Source: Rhodocyclaceae bacterium UBA1310 (GTDB lineage Bacteria > Pseudomonadota > Gammaproteobacteria > Burkholderiales > Rhodocyclaceae). Taken from it: DNA of 43,587 bases. The notes beneath the pieces were generated by a model that saw only the letters and a list, made by a program, of their open reading frames with translations, was not told the DNA's origin and made no database searches. The DNA is taken from the NCBI GenBank assembly GCA_002307175.1, contig DBTS01000001.1, positions 34,346 through 77,932 on the forward strand, given 5' to 3'. The translations under genes were made by a program, and so were the position numbers. This document shows, one piece after another, positions 33,430 through 43,587 of this stretch (its first letter is position 1; every line of letters begins with the position of its first letter).

Positions 33430-33451
33430 CTGCACTTGATTCAATTCTGAT

Positions 33452-34378
33452 ATGAATCTTGAACACCGCCACATCGAAGTTTTCCGCGCCATCATGCGCA
33501 GCGGCAGCGTTACCGGCGCATCCTCCCTGCTCGGAACCTCGCAGCCAACCATCAGCCGGGATCTGGCACGCATGGAATATCTGCTGGGCTTCGCGCTGTT
33601 CGACCGCATCAAGGGGCGCCTGCGCCCGACAGCACGGGCGCTGGTTCTTTACGAGGAGGTGCAGCGCTCCTATCTGGGTCTGGAACGCGTGCTTGCTGCT
33701 GCCAACAGCCTGCGCGAAGCGGTTGGCGGCCAACTGACGGTAGCCTGCGTGCCGGCGTTTGCCCAGGCGCTGCTGCCAGCGGCATGCAGACGCTTCCATG
33801 CAGCGCACGCAGAAGTGGGTATCTCCATTACGCCGCAGGAATCGCCCTTGCTGGAAGAATGGCTTTCGGCACAGCGGCATGATCTGGGCCTGCTGGAGCA
33901 TGACCGCCCGCCGCCCGGCACCACACTGGAAACGCTTCTGCAGGCCGATGAGGTGTGCGTGCTACCAGTTGGCCATCCCCTTGCGGCAAAAGCGGTGCTT
34001 CAACCACAGGACTTTACCGATCAGTCCTTCGTCAGCCTGTCTGCCACCGACCCGTACCGGGTGATACTCGACAAGGTGTTTGCAGAACACGCCATCCCGC
34101 GCCGCCTGCTGATGGAAACACTCAGCGCTGCCTCGGTGTGTTGCCTGGTCCGCGAAGGGCTCGGAATCGCCATCGTCAATCCACTCACGGCACTGGAGCA
34201 TGCCGACAGGGGCATCGTACTGCGGCGTTTTTCCCTCTCGATCCCCTTCGTGCTTGCTCTGGCCCGCCCACAATATCGCCCATCCAACCCGCTGGCCGAT
34301 GAATTTGTGCTGGCACTGCGTGCCCAGGCGACTGAGATCCAGGGCAAGCTGCAACATCTTCCACAGGCACCGCACTAG
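33452..34378 (+). CDS. lysR: LysR, activator of lysA
   Basis: A 308-residue LysR-type regulator that matches E. coli LysR along its length as I recall it: LEHRHIEVFRAIMRSGSVTGA, TSQPTISRDLAR, PQESPLLEEWLSAQRHDLGL, DEVCVLPVGHPLA and SAASVCCLVREGLGIAIVNPLTAL. It would activate the divergent lysA when diaminopimelate accumulates. ATG 33452 fits the family start, although no Shine-Dalgarno sequence is seen. Its TAG stop shares the bases CTAG (34375-34378) with the TAG stop of the convergent HD-GYP gene. Confidence 0.95.
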   Translation: MNLEHRHIEVFRAIMRSGSVTGASSLLGTSQPTISRDLARMEYLLGFALFDRIKGRLRPTARALVLYEEVQRSYLGLERVLAAANSLREAVGGQLTVACVPAFAQALLPAACRRFHAAHAEVGISITPQESPLLEEWLSAQRHDLGLLEHDRPPPGTTLETLLQADEVCVLPVGHPLAAKAVLQPQDFTDQSFVSLSATDPYRVILDKVFAEHAIPRRLLMETLSAASVCCLVREGLGIAIVNPLTALEHADRGIVLRRFSLSIPFVLALARPQYRPSNPLADEFVLALRAQATEIQGKLQHLPQAPH

Positions 34379-35457
34379 TCCTGCAGGTTGTGGGCTATTG
34401 CACGAAAAGTCTCGTGCACATCAAGAAATGCCTGCAGGATATCCGGATCGAACTGCTCCGGGCGGGTGCGCCCGTCCCCCTCGGTCATGATCTTGACAAC
34501 CTGTTCGTGCTCGAACGCCTCCTTATAGACCCGCTTGCTCTTGAGTGCATCGTAGACGTCGGCAAGCGCCATGAGCCGCCCGGAAACGGGAATCTGCTCT
34601 CCCTTGAGGCCGTGATAACCGGTGCCATCCCAACTTTCATGATGGGTATAGGTGACTTCCTTGGCAAAGCGCAGGAATGACGAAGAGACGTTCTCCAGCA
34701 TGGAGGACTCAATCCGCTCCACCACCGCCCTGCCATACATGGTGTGCAGTTTTATCTGATCGAATTCTTCCGTCGTCAGGGAAGAAGGCTTCCTGAGGAT
34801 ATGATCGGGAATTCCAACCTTGCCAATATCATGCAATGGCGCTGACTGCATCAGCAGATGCAGCGTTTCATCATCAAACAGACCAGCGAAACGTGGCCGG
34901 TCCCGCAACTGCTTGGCAAGCACATTGACGTAGGACTGTGTTCTGCGGATGTGCATGCCGGTTTCAATATCCCGGTATTCCGCCAAAATACCAAGACCAT
35001 AAATAACGGCATCCTGTGTCAGGATGAGTTCGCGGGTACGATCCCGCACCATGTCTTCAAGATGATCCCGGTGTCGCTTTAGTTCAAGCTGGTTGTGAAT
35101 CCGCGCCTTGACAAGAACCGGGCGGAAAGGCTTGGAGATGTAGTCCAGCCCGCCCGCTTCCAGCCCCTGCCGCTCGTCCTGCTCTTCACTCAAGGCAGAC
35201 ATGAAAATCACCGGAATATCGCAGGTTGCCGCATTCTGCTTGAGGCGGCGGCAGACTTCATAGCCATTCATTCCGGGCATCATCACATCGAGCAGAATGA
35301 GCTCCGGAGGGCTCTGCCCGAAAGCAATTTCCAGTGCCCGCTCGCCGGATATCGCCACCATTACGGCATATTCATGACGCAAGGTGTCAATCAGGATATG
35401 GACATGCTCGGGCGTATCCTCGGCAACAAGAATTCGGGGCTTTCTTGGTGCATCCAT
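34375..35457 (-). CDS. Response regulator with HD-GYP-type domain
   Basis: A 360-residue two-domain protein. A receiver (residues about 9-122) has the phospho-acceptor aspartate 57 in LILLDVMMPGMNG and the lysine in YISKPFRP. A coiled linker leads to an HD-GYP domain (about 150-345) with HDIGKVGIPD (H209/D210) and THHESWDGTGYH. In the name-giving motif the proline is replaced, giving GYH at 280-282. HD-GYP enzymes hydrolyse c-di-GMP; the metal-binding HD and HH residues are present, so activity is plausible, but the altered loop could change partner contacts. ATG 35457 overlaps the kinase stop by one base (TGATG), with AGGAGG 7 bp upstream, so the kinase is the obvious partner. Confidence 0.92.
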   Translation of the reverse strand: MDAPRKPRILVAEDTPEHVHILIDTLRHEYAVMVAISGERALEIAFGQSPPELILLDVMMPGMNGYEVCRRLKQNAATCDIPVIFMSALSEEQDERQGLEAGGLDYISKPFRPVLVKARIHNQLELKRHRDHLEDMVRDRTRELILTQDAVIYGLGILAEYRDIETGMHIRRTQSYVNVLAKQLRDRPRFAGLFDDETLHLLMQSAPLHDIGKVGIPDHILRKPSSLTTEEFDQIKLHTMYGRAVVERIESSMLENVSSSFLRFAKEVTYTHHESWDGTGYHGLKGEQIPVSGRLMALADVYDALKSKRVYKEAFEHEQVVKIMTEGDGRTRPEQFDPDILQAFLDVHETFRAIAHNLQD

Positions 35458-38400
35458 CACAACACCTCCTGCCGGCCACTCATCGTACCGATGAGTTCTC
35501 CAAGAAGACTGACCGTTCTGTCGATATCAAAGACATTCAGCGCACGCTCAAGCTGACTGACCAGATCTCCGGCCTTTCCCTCCGGCACGATCCGGCGCAT
35601 TTCCGTGAGAAGTTCCAGCGCTTCTCCCACATCGGCGTTTACCGCAACCAGCATCTTCCGTGCAATCTCTATCACCACAACGGGATTCACCTCCACAGGA
35701 GGGCGTCCGCCAGCCATTTTCGGAGCGGCATCGAATGCCACGCGCAAACCATCAGTCACCTCACCCAGGGCTGCTTCAAAGCGCTCCAGCAACACGGGCA
35801 AGACATCTTTCTGACCATCGCGCAAGGCATGTTCGAGCTGTGCTGACACCTGCGACAGCTGCATGGCGCCAATCGCTCCGGCGACCGACTTCATCGAGTG
35901 TGCCATACGCACAGCATGCTCACCTGCCTCTTCCATAATCTTCTGGCGCAAGGCAATGCCCTCACCGTGCTTGCTCGCCATGAATTCCCTGAGCATGCGA
36001 AGATAGAACTCTTCCTTGTCGTTGCAATAGTGTAGCCCTGCAGCAATGGAAATTCCGGGCAGACTTTTCGGCAGGGTTGATAGCAGCGGCTCTTTCGAAA
36101 CTACCGGAATGGCCAGGCGGCTGCGATACAGCGGTCTGGCCCCCCTGAGCCACTGCGCCAGCTTGGAGAAAAGCACAGGTGGTTCGATGGGCTTGCTGAG
36201 AAAATCATCCATCCCCGCTTCCATGCAGTGATTCTGCTCATCAAGCATGGCGTGCGCCGTCATCGCAAGAATCGGCAAACCGTTCAAGGCAGGCAGCATA
36301 CGCATCCTGCGGGTGGCCTCCAGCCCATCCATGACTGGCATCTGTACATCCATCAGCACCACATCAAAGCGGGATGTCTGCACGAAATCAATTGCCTCAC
36401 GCCCATTCTGGGCCACCACCACAGTCATCCCGACGCTTTCCAGAAGTTCCCTGGCAACCTGTTGATTGAATGCGTTGTCTTCTACGAGGAGAACCCGCCC
36501 CCCAGCCAGCCCCTCGGTTGACACAGGCGGCGGGCTGCGCACCAATCTCGGTTCCAGGCCGGCTGATCCACGCCCAAACGCTGTCATGACCGCATCGAAC
36601 AGGCTTGAAGCAGTGAGCGGTTTGAAGACCTCGGCATCCGGACCGACAGATTCAAGGAACCGGGTTTCTGCAGACTCCCCGCCCACTATCATGAGAATGA
36701 GTTTGCACCGCACACTGCGGATTCGCCCTAAGCCAACGAGTTCTGCCACGCTGTCCTCTGGCTGCTTCCAATCGACGAGCAGAAAATCAGGCTGCAGTTT
36801 CTCATCGCGGCGCATCTCATCAAGCGCCTCGGCAGCCGAAGGCCTGCTCGTCACCCGCCAGCCAAAGCCCTGCAACAGTTCGGTCAGAACCTCGCGACCA
36901 GCCACACTCTGATCCGCAATCATGGCATGCATGCCTCGCAGGTCTGAGGAAATACGGAATTCGTGACGCGTTCCGGAAGTTCCCAATCCCATCGGTACAG
37001 AAAAACTGAATTCGCTGCCGCGCCCAGGCTCGCTCGCCACCCAGATATGCCCACCCATCATCTCCACGAGCTGCTTGCAGATGGCAAGCCCGAGACCGGT
37101 GCCGCCGAAACGCCTGGTATCCGAAGCATCCCCCTGGAAGAATGGGGTAAACAGCTGCGCCACCTGTTCGGCGGACATACCGATTCCCGTATCACGCACA
37201 GAGAACAGCAGATTCACCTTGCCACCCTGGGCGCCTTCGGCACGCACCACACTGAGCATGACCTCGCCAGCATTGGTAAACTTCACTGCGTTGGAGCACA
37301 GATTGGTTAACACCTGACCAAGCCGGGCGGGGTCACCAATCAGCACTTCGGGAGTATGTGGTTCAACCCGCACCAGAAACTCAACATGCCTGTCTGCGGC
37401 CTTGAGGCCAGTCACAGCTATCACCTTGTCAAGCACGTCGCCAAGCAAGAATTCAACTGAACTCAGTTCCAGACGCCCAGCCTCGATCTTCGAGAAATCG
37501 AGAATGTCATTGATCACGCCCAGCAGCATATTTGCCGAAATCATGATCTTGTCGAGATATTCTCTCTGTTTCGGTGTCAGCGGCGTGCGTAGTGCCAGAT
37601 GCGACATGCCAAGTACCGCATTGATCGGGGTGCGGATCTCGTGGCTCATGTTGGCAAGAAACGCGCTCTTGGCCTTGGTCGCACGCTCTGCGGCATCACG
37701 CGCTTCGACGAGCTCCCGGGTTCTCAACAGCACCAGATCCTCAAGGTGTTCCTGGTGCTCACGCAGCTCACGCTCGATGCGCTTGTAGGCAGTGATATCC
37801 TGGAAGGCCCCGATGATGCGCACCACCTTGTCATTTTCTTTGTACACCTGACAGGCAGTATGCACCTGCCGTGTTCGCCCCTTTGCCGTCACCAGACTGA
37901 GTTCCAGGTCGAATCCAAGGCCGGCATTGATGGCCCTTTCAACAGCGGCGGAGAGTATCGCACGGGATTCCTGGGTGTAGAAATCCAGTGCTGTTTCCAG
38001 TGTCGGCGTGAAGGTATCCGGAATCAGTTCGTGAATACGATAGGTCTCTTCAGTCCAGCGTGCGTTATTGTTCACAACATCGATTTCCCAGCCCCCCACC
38101 TGCGCGAGCGCCTGCGACACCTTTAACTGATCCGAAGCAAGCTGCAGCGCCTCGCGATCACTGCGCTGTTCGACGAGATTCCAAACTGATGCCATTAGCA
38201 TCTTTATCTGCTCAACATCCTTTTCCTTATAGTCCTCATCACGATTGGCCAAACCAACCACAGCCACGATACGCTCACCGCTGAAAACGGGGATACTCAT
38301 AAACCGGCGGATCGACACATGCCCTTTCGGAATGCCTTTCTTGAGGGCATCCTCTGCCTGGAAATCATTGTTGATGAGCGGCTTTCGCTGACGCACGACT

Positions 38401-41117
38401 TCACCCCAAAACCCGGTATTTTGAAGAGCATAGCGAGTCTGTGGGGTCATTACGGAGCAGGCTTCCATCGCTCCGCGTGACCAGCTGTTGAGGGTGAACT
38501 CCTGGGTATCTTCGTCGTAGCGGTAGATGTAGCCAAACTCGCTGCCGTTGATGGCAAGCACCTGATGCAGGGCATAGTCAAGCATATCCTGGGTGGAAGA
38601 TGCCTGATAATCAGCTACTCTTGCCAGGCACTCCATGCGATCGACATTCATGCGCAGGCTGTCCTCAGCCTGCTTGCGCTCGGTGGTGTTGATACAGGTG
38701 ATCATCACGCCCCGTTCATTTTGCGCATCAATGAACGGCTCAAGAAAGCTCTCAAACCAGACATCACCATAATGCTGCTGGGCATGCGCACATTCGCCGC
38801 CAGCGGCCTGTGCAAAGGCAGCCAGCATCGCGGGTTTATCATGGTAAAACTCCTGCACGCTGGTACCGACAAGCTGCCCTGGCCGATACCCGATCTGCTC
38901 AAGGGCCTTGCCTTCAGACATGGTGAACACGCCATCCGCCGAGACAGTGCTGAGCACCACCGGCAAATTGCTCACCACAGCCCGGAGTTTGGCTTCACTT
39001 TCTGCCAGCACCTGGCGAGTCAGGTAGCGCTCGGTGATGTCCAGACAGTTGCCGATATATCCGGTGAACGTGCCGGAAGCATCGTGACACGGACAGCCAT
39101 CATCCTGTATCCAGCGATACTGACCATCATAGCGGCGCAGACGGTAATCCATGGAAAACGGTTCGCGACGATCAAACGCGGCGATGTAGGTGTCCAGACA
39201 TCTGTCGAGATCTTCGGGATGCACCCCTTCGACCCAGCCGTTACCAAGCTCCTGTGTCAGCGCACGCCCGGTGAATTCAAGCCAGGCTCTGTTGAAGTAG
39301 TAGCAGAGCTTGTCGACACCTGCACGCCAGATCAGCGCTTGCCCGGAATCAGCGAGCGTGCGGTAGTTTTCCTCACTGTCGAGCAGCTTCTGCTGCATCG
39401 CACGCTGCTCGGTGATGTCCTGCACCGTGGCAGCAATGAATTCAATGCTTCCATCATCTGCTCTCACGCATTTTGTGTCTTGTGAAACGAATACAATCGT
39501 TCCATTTTTCCGCACGTAACGCTTTTCGATGCGATATCCATCCAACGCACCGCTCAACAGATTGTCATATTCAGGCAATTCTGTGCTGACATCCTCCGGA
39601 TACGTGATGGACTTCCAGTTTTTCTCCAGAAGCTCGTCGAGCGTAAAGCCAAGAATTTCACAAAACCTGGTGTTGGCACCGACAAAACCTCCGCTCTGTG
39701 GTGATGTCATGGTCATTCCAACAAATGGCATGTCATAGAAATACTGTGACATCCGCTGTGTGCTGCGCTGAATTTCTGCGCCCATGAGCTGCTGGTGCTT
39801 GTTCCAGAGCATGAGCAGGGCCAACCCGCAGACGCTGATCGCACAGCTCGATATCAAACAGATCCAGAACACCAGAACATACAGTGGTGCCAGTACCTCG
39901 GCTCGTTCCATCTCCGCGACAAGACGCCATGACGTCCCTTGTATCGGGCCATACGCAGCCAGAACATCAACCCCCCGGGAACTCAGGCCCCGCATCGCAC
40001 CATCCTGTTCCGAGCGGATTGCCACGGCAGCGGGCAGATGCACATCACTCACCTGAGGCTCTCCGATGGGAGCCGAAGCACTCTGCAGGGCCGAGGCATT
40101 GAGAAACAGCACGCGGGAACCCTCTCCGCGCACCAACAGAATTTCCCCGGAGCGTACTGACCGTGGCCATTGTTGCACCATAGGAAAGAGCATCGTATCG
40201 GGAGAAAGTTGTAAGACCACAGCCCCCACCATGTCGGTACCTGTTGCCGACCGGGACAATAACGGCACAACAAAATCGAGATAACGACGGCCGTCAGGGG
40301 CTGTCCACATCTCCGACATCTGGATATCCTGGGCCGCAAACGCTGCGTTCAGCAGACTCCCCACCTGCCCGGGCAAAATGCCTGGCTGACCACTGCGTGT
40401 GATGACCCTGCCCTGCACATCCAGAAGGAACAGCGTCGAATAACCGTAGGCTTGCTGCACGCCTTTGAGATGTACCTCGATCAGCTGCAGATTCCGTTGA
40501 TCGCCCTTTTGCACAGCACCGATCACCCGCTGCACAAAACCGTCACTGTCCATCAGGGCACGGCCTTCTCCCCGGCGTTCGGCGATCCATTTCTGGATCT
40601 GCTCGGTCTTGAGTGCGGTCACGACCTGCAGGTCACCATATGCAGCACGCTCCAGTTCCGGACCATGAACCCGGGCAACCAGAATTCCCAGCAAAGGAAC
40701 CAGCAGAGTCAGCGCCGCAAACACTGCCACCACAGCCCGCCGACTCTTCAGCCTCAGGGCTATCGAGGCTTCCCCCCGGGAACGCGATCGCGTCTGCCAG
40801 TCCCAGGTTCGCAGCAGCAGGTACAGCAACGCACTGCTGACGGCGACAAAAAGGAATCCCTTGACGTTCTCAAGCAGGTGGGCAAGCGCCGGATCGCTGA
40901 CACTGATGGCCAGTAGATGGCCGGATAAAAATATCCACAGACTCGCAGCACATGCGTAAGTGATTACGACGTGAAGGGGAGTCAGGCGTTTTCCGGATAG
41001 CCATCTGCTAGGTCTGAGAGTCACTTGAAACCCTGCCTCGAGCCAACCATGCTTTCTTTTCTCGAAGATCCAGGCCTGAAGGCATGGTATTCGACCTGGA
41101 CTGACTCTCCCGGTCAC
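35457..41117 (-). CDS. Large hybrid sensor histidine kinase (PAS/GAF, two receivers, HPt)
   Basis: A 1886-residue membrane kinase. Three N-terminal hydrophobic segments (about 48-70, 84-103, 125-150) precede a periplasmic Cache-like region (about 150-410) and a fourth segment near 415-442. Then follow PAS domains (about 455-580, 585-705, 710-825), a GAF domain (about 840-990), another PAS (about 1005-1120), HisKA with SHEIRTPINAVLG (His1159), an ATPase domain (NLCSNAVKF, DTGIGM, FGGTGLGLAI), a poorly conserved receiver (VDW, Asp1449), a canonical receiver (LMDVQMPVMDG, Asp1590), and HPt (AHSMKSVAGAIG, His1740). This is a complete phosphorelay ending in HPt, probably feeding the coupled HD-GYP regulator. 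The start is GTG 41117 (AGGA 5 bp before); GTG 41024 is an alternative. Confidence 0.93.
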   Translation of the reverse strand: MTGRVSPGRIPCLQAWIFEKRKHGWLEAGFQVTLRPSRWLSGKRLTPLHVVITYACAASLWIFLSGHLLAISVSDPALAHLLENVKGFLFVAVSSALLYLLLRTWDWQTRSRSRGEASIALRLKSRRAVVAVFAALTLLVPLLGILVARVHGPELERAAYGDLQVVTALKTEQIQKWIAERRGEGRALMDSDGFVQRVIGAVQKGDQRNLQLIEVHLKGVQQAYGYSTLFLLDVQGRVITRSGQPGILPGQVGSLLNAAFAAQDIQMSEMWTAPDGRRYLDFVVPLLSRSATGTDMVGAVVLQLSPDTMLFPMVQQWPRSVRSGEILLVRGEGSRVLFLNASALQSASAPIGEPQVSDVHLPAAVAIRSEQDGAMRGLSSRGVDVLAAYGPIQGTSWRLVAEMERAEVLAPLYVLVFWICLISSCAISVCGLALLMLWNKHQQLMGAEIQRSTQRMSQYFYDMPFVGMTMTSPQSGGFVGANTRFCEILGFTLDELLEKNWKSITYPEDVSTELPEYDNLLSGALDGYRIEKRYVRKNGTIVFVSQDTKCVRADDGSIEFIAATVQDITEQRAMQQKLLDSEENYRTLADSGQALIWRAGVDKLCYYFNRAWLEFTGRALTQELGNGWVEGVHPEDLDRCLDTYIAAFDRREPFSMDYRLRRYDGQYRWIQDDGCPCHDASGTFTGYIGNCLDITERYLTRQVLAESEAKLRAVVSNLPVVLSTVSADGVFTMSEGKALEQIGYRPGQLVGTSVQEFYHDKPAMLAAFAQAAGGECAHAQQHYGDVWFESFLEPFIDAQNERGVMITCINTTERKQAEDSLRMNVDRMECLARVADYQASSTQDMLDYALHQVLAINGSEFGYIYRYDEDTQEFTLNSWSRGAMEACSVMTPQTRYALQNTGFWGEVVRQRKPLINNDFQAEDALKKGIPKGHVSIRRFMSIPVFSGERIVAVVGLANRDEDYKEKDVEQIKMLMASVWNLVEQRSDREALQLASDQLKVSQALAQVGGWEIDVVNNNARWTEETYRIHELIPDTFTPTLETALDFYTQESRAILSAAVERAINAGLGFDLELSLVTAKGRTRQVHTACQVYKENDKVVRIIGAFQDITAYKRIERELREHQEHLEDLVLLRTRELVEARDAAERATKAKSAFLANMSHEIRTPINAVLGMSHLALRTPLTPKQREYLDKIMISANMLLGVINDILDFSKIEAGRLELSSVEFLLGDVLDKVIAVTGLKAADRHVEFLVRVEPHTPEVLIGDPARLGQVLTNLCSNAVKFTNAGEVMLSVVRAEGAQGGKVNLLFSVRDTGIGMSAEQVAQLFTPFFQGDASDTRRFGGTGLGLAICKQLVEMMGGHIWVASEPGRGSEFSFSVPMGLGTSGTRHEFRISSDLRGMHAMIADQSVAGREVLTELLQGFGWRVTSRPSAAEALDEMRRDEKLQPDFLLVDWKQPEDSVAELVGLGRIRSVRCKLILMIVGGESAETRFLESVGPDAEVFKPLTASSLFDAVMTAFGRGSAGLEPRLVRSPPPVSTEGLAGGRVLLVEDNAFNQQVARELLESVGMTVVVAQNGREAIDFVQTSRFDVVLMDVQMPVMDGLEATRRMRMLPALNGLPILAMTAHAMLDEQNHCMEAGMDDFLSKPIEPPVLFSKLAQWLRGARPLYRSRLAIPVVSKEPLLSTLPKSLPGISIAAGLHYCNDKEEFYLRMLREFMASKHGEGIALRQKIMEEAGEHAVRMAHSMKSVAGAIGAMQLSQVSAQLEHALRDGQKDVLPVLLERFEAALGEVTDGLRVAFDAAPKMAGGRPPVEVNPVVVIEIARKMLVAVNADVGEALELLTEMRRIVPEGKAGDLVSQLERALNVFDIDRTVSLLGELIGTMSGRQEVL

Positions 41118-41304
41118 ACCTATCCTGACCGGGCGGGCCGATTCTTGCAGTATGTATGCCGACCGTACACTTGGCGAAGCATCTGCCCGACAGTGCCAGA
41201 TGGCAGAAACCCCAGAGGAAAGACCCTTACAGCGACACTGGAAACATCACGACGCCGGCTTTGTATCAGGCAGGGAAAGCAGGGTATTACGGTCAGTACA
41301 GGCG

Positions 41305-41334
41305 AAAAAAAACCGGCCATCAGGGCCGGTTTTT
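41305..41334 (-). terminator. Rho-independent terminator of secA
   Basis: On the - strand a perfect 7-bp stem (41330-41324 with 41318-41312, ACCGGCC/GGCCGGT) with a 5-base loop is followed by eight T residues (A-run 41305-41312 on the + strand). It lies 41 bp after the secA stop. TTTT on the other side would let it work in both directions. Confidence 0.92.
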
Positions 41335-41374
41335 ACGGAGACGGGGCGACTTGACCGCCGTCTTTCTCAGGCCT

Positions 41375-43587
<2,213 letters not shown>

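Noticed and set aside
32128..33451. Lysine riboswitch upstream of lysA
   Set aside because: The gap to lysR is only 88 bp, too short, and control by divergent LysR explains the layout.

Overview
The window is ordinary, densely coded chromosomal DNA of a Gram-negative bacterium with a moderately high GC content. The gene set (lptD-surA-pdxA-rsmA, trpI/trpBA, lysR/lysA, purT, rlmF, amgK) points to a proteobacterium, most likely a betaproteobacterium. A gammaproteobacterium is not excluded, because the class is inferred from gene content and remembered protein similarity only. I see 33 protein genes, two of them cut by the window edges. I see no rRNA, tRNA, CRISPR array, insertion sequence or prophage.

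Layout. 1-2787: the end of an unusual purT fused to a GNAT acetyltransferase, convergent with an AEC-family permease and a small cupin gene. 2909-5735: zwf and a DUF748 envelope protein on the + strand. 5825-7352: a upp / FKBP isomerase / ybaK cluster on the - strand. 7411-9131: a marR gene and a divergent aminotransferase gene that share a 29-bp palindromic operator laid over two overlapping promoters. 9199-10158: rlmF. 10210-20771: nine tightly packed - strand genes (lptD, surA, pdxA, patatin-like lipoprotein, rsmA, nucleotidyltransferase, srkA, rfbC, galE), apparently one transcription unit joining outer-membrane assembly to sugar-nucleotide synthesis. 20886-22221: divergent amgK and a MazG-like pyrophosphohydrolase, both starting at TTG behind good ribosome-binding sites. 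22228-25253: trpBA with divergent trpI. 25273-28392: a PAS/GGDEF/EAL protein. 28696-29853: a family 4 glycosyltransferase. 29905-31953: a chemoreceptor with a sigma-28-like promoter. 32128-34378: lysA with divergent lysR. 34375-41117: a translationally coupled pair of an HD-GYP response regulator and a 1886-residue hybrid histidine kinase. 41375-43587: the C-terminal part of secA, closed by a textbook terminator.

How the genes work together. LptD, SurA, RfbC, GalE and the nucleotidyltransferase all bear on building lipopolysaccharide or surface glycans and placing them in the outer membrane. AmgK, divergent from lptD, belongs to cell-wall sugar recycling, but its usual partner MurU is not next to it. 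Two separate c-di-GMP modules (GGDEF-EAL and kinase/HD-GYP) plus a chemoreceptor suggest regulated motility and surface behaviour. trpI/trpBA and lysR/lysA are two textbook regulator/biosynthesis pairs.

I found no clearly new multi-gene system. The items most worth a second look are the PurT-GNAT fusion, the MarR operator, the long phosphorelay kinase with its HD-GYH partner, the proline/alanine linker in LptD, and the AmgK without MurU.
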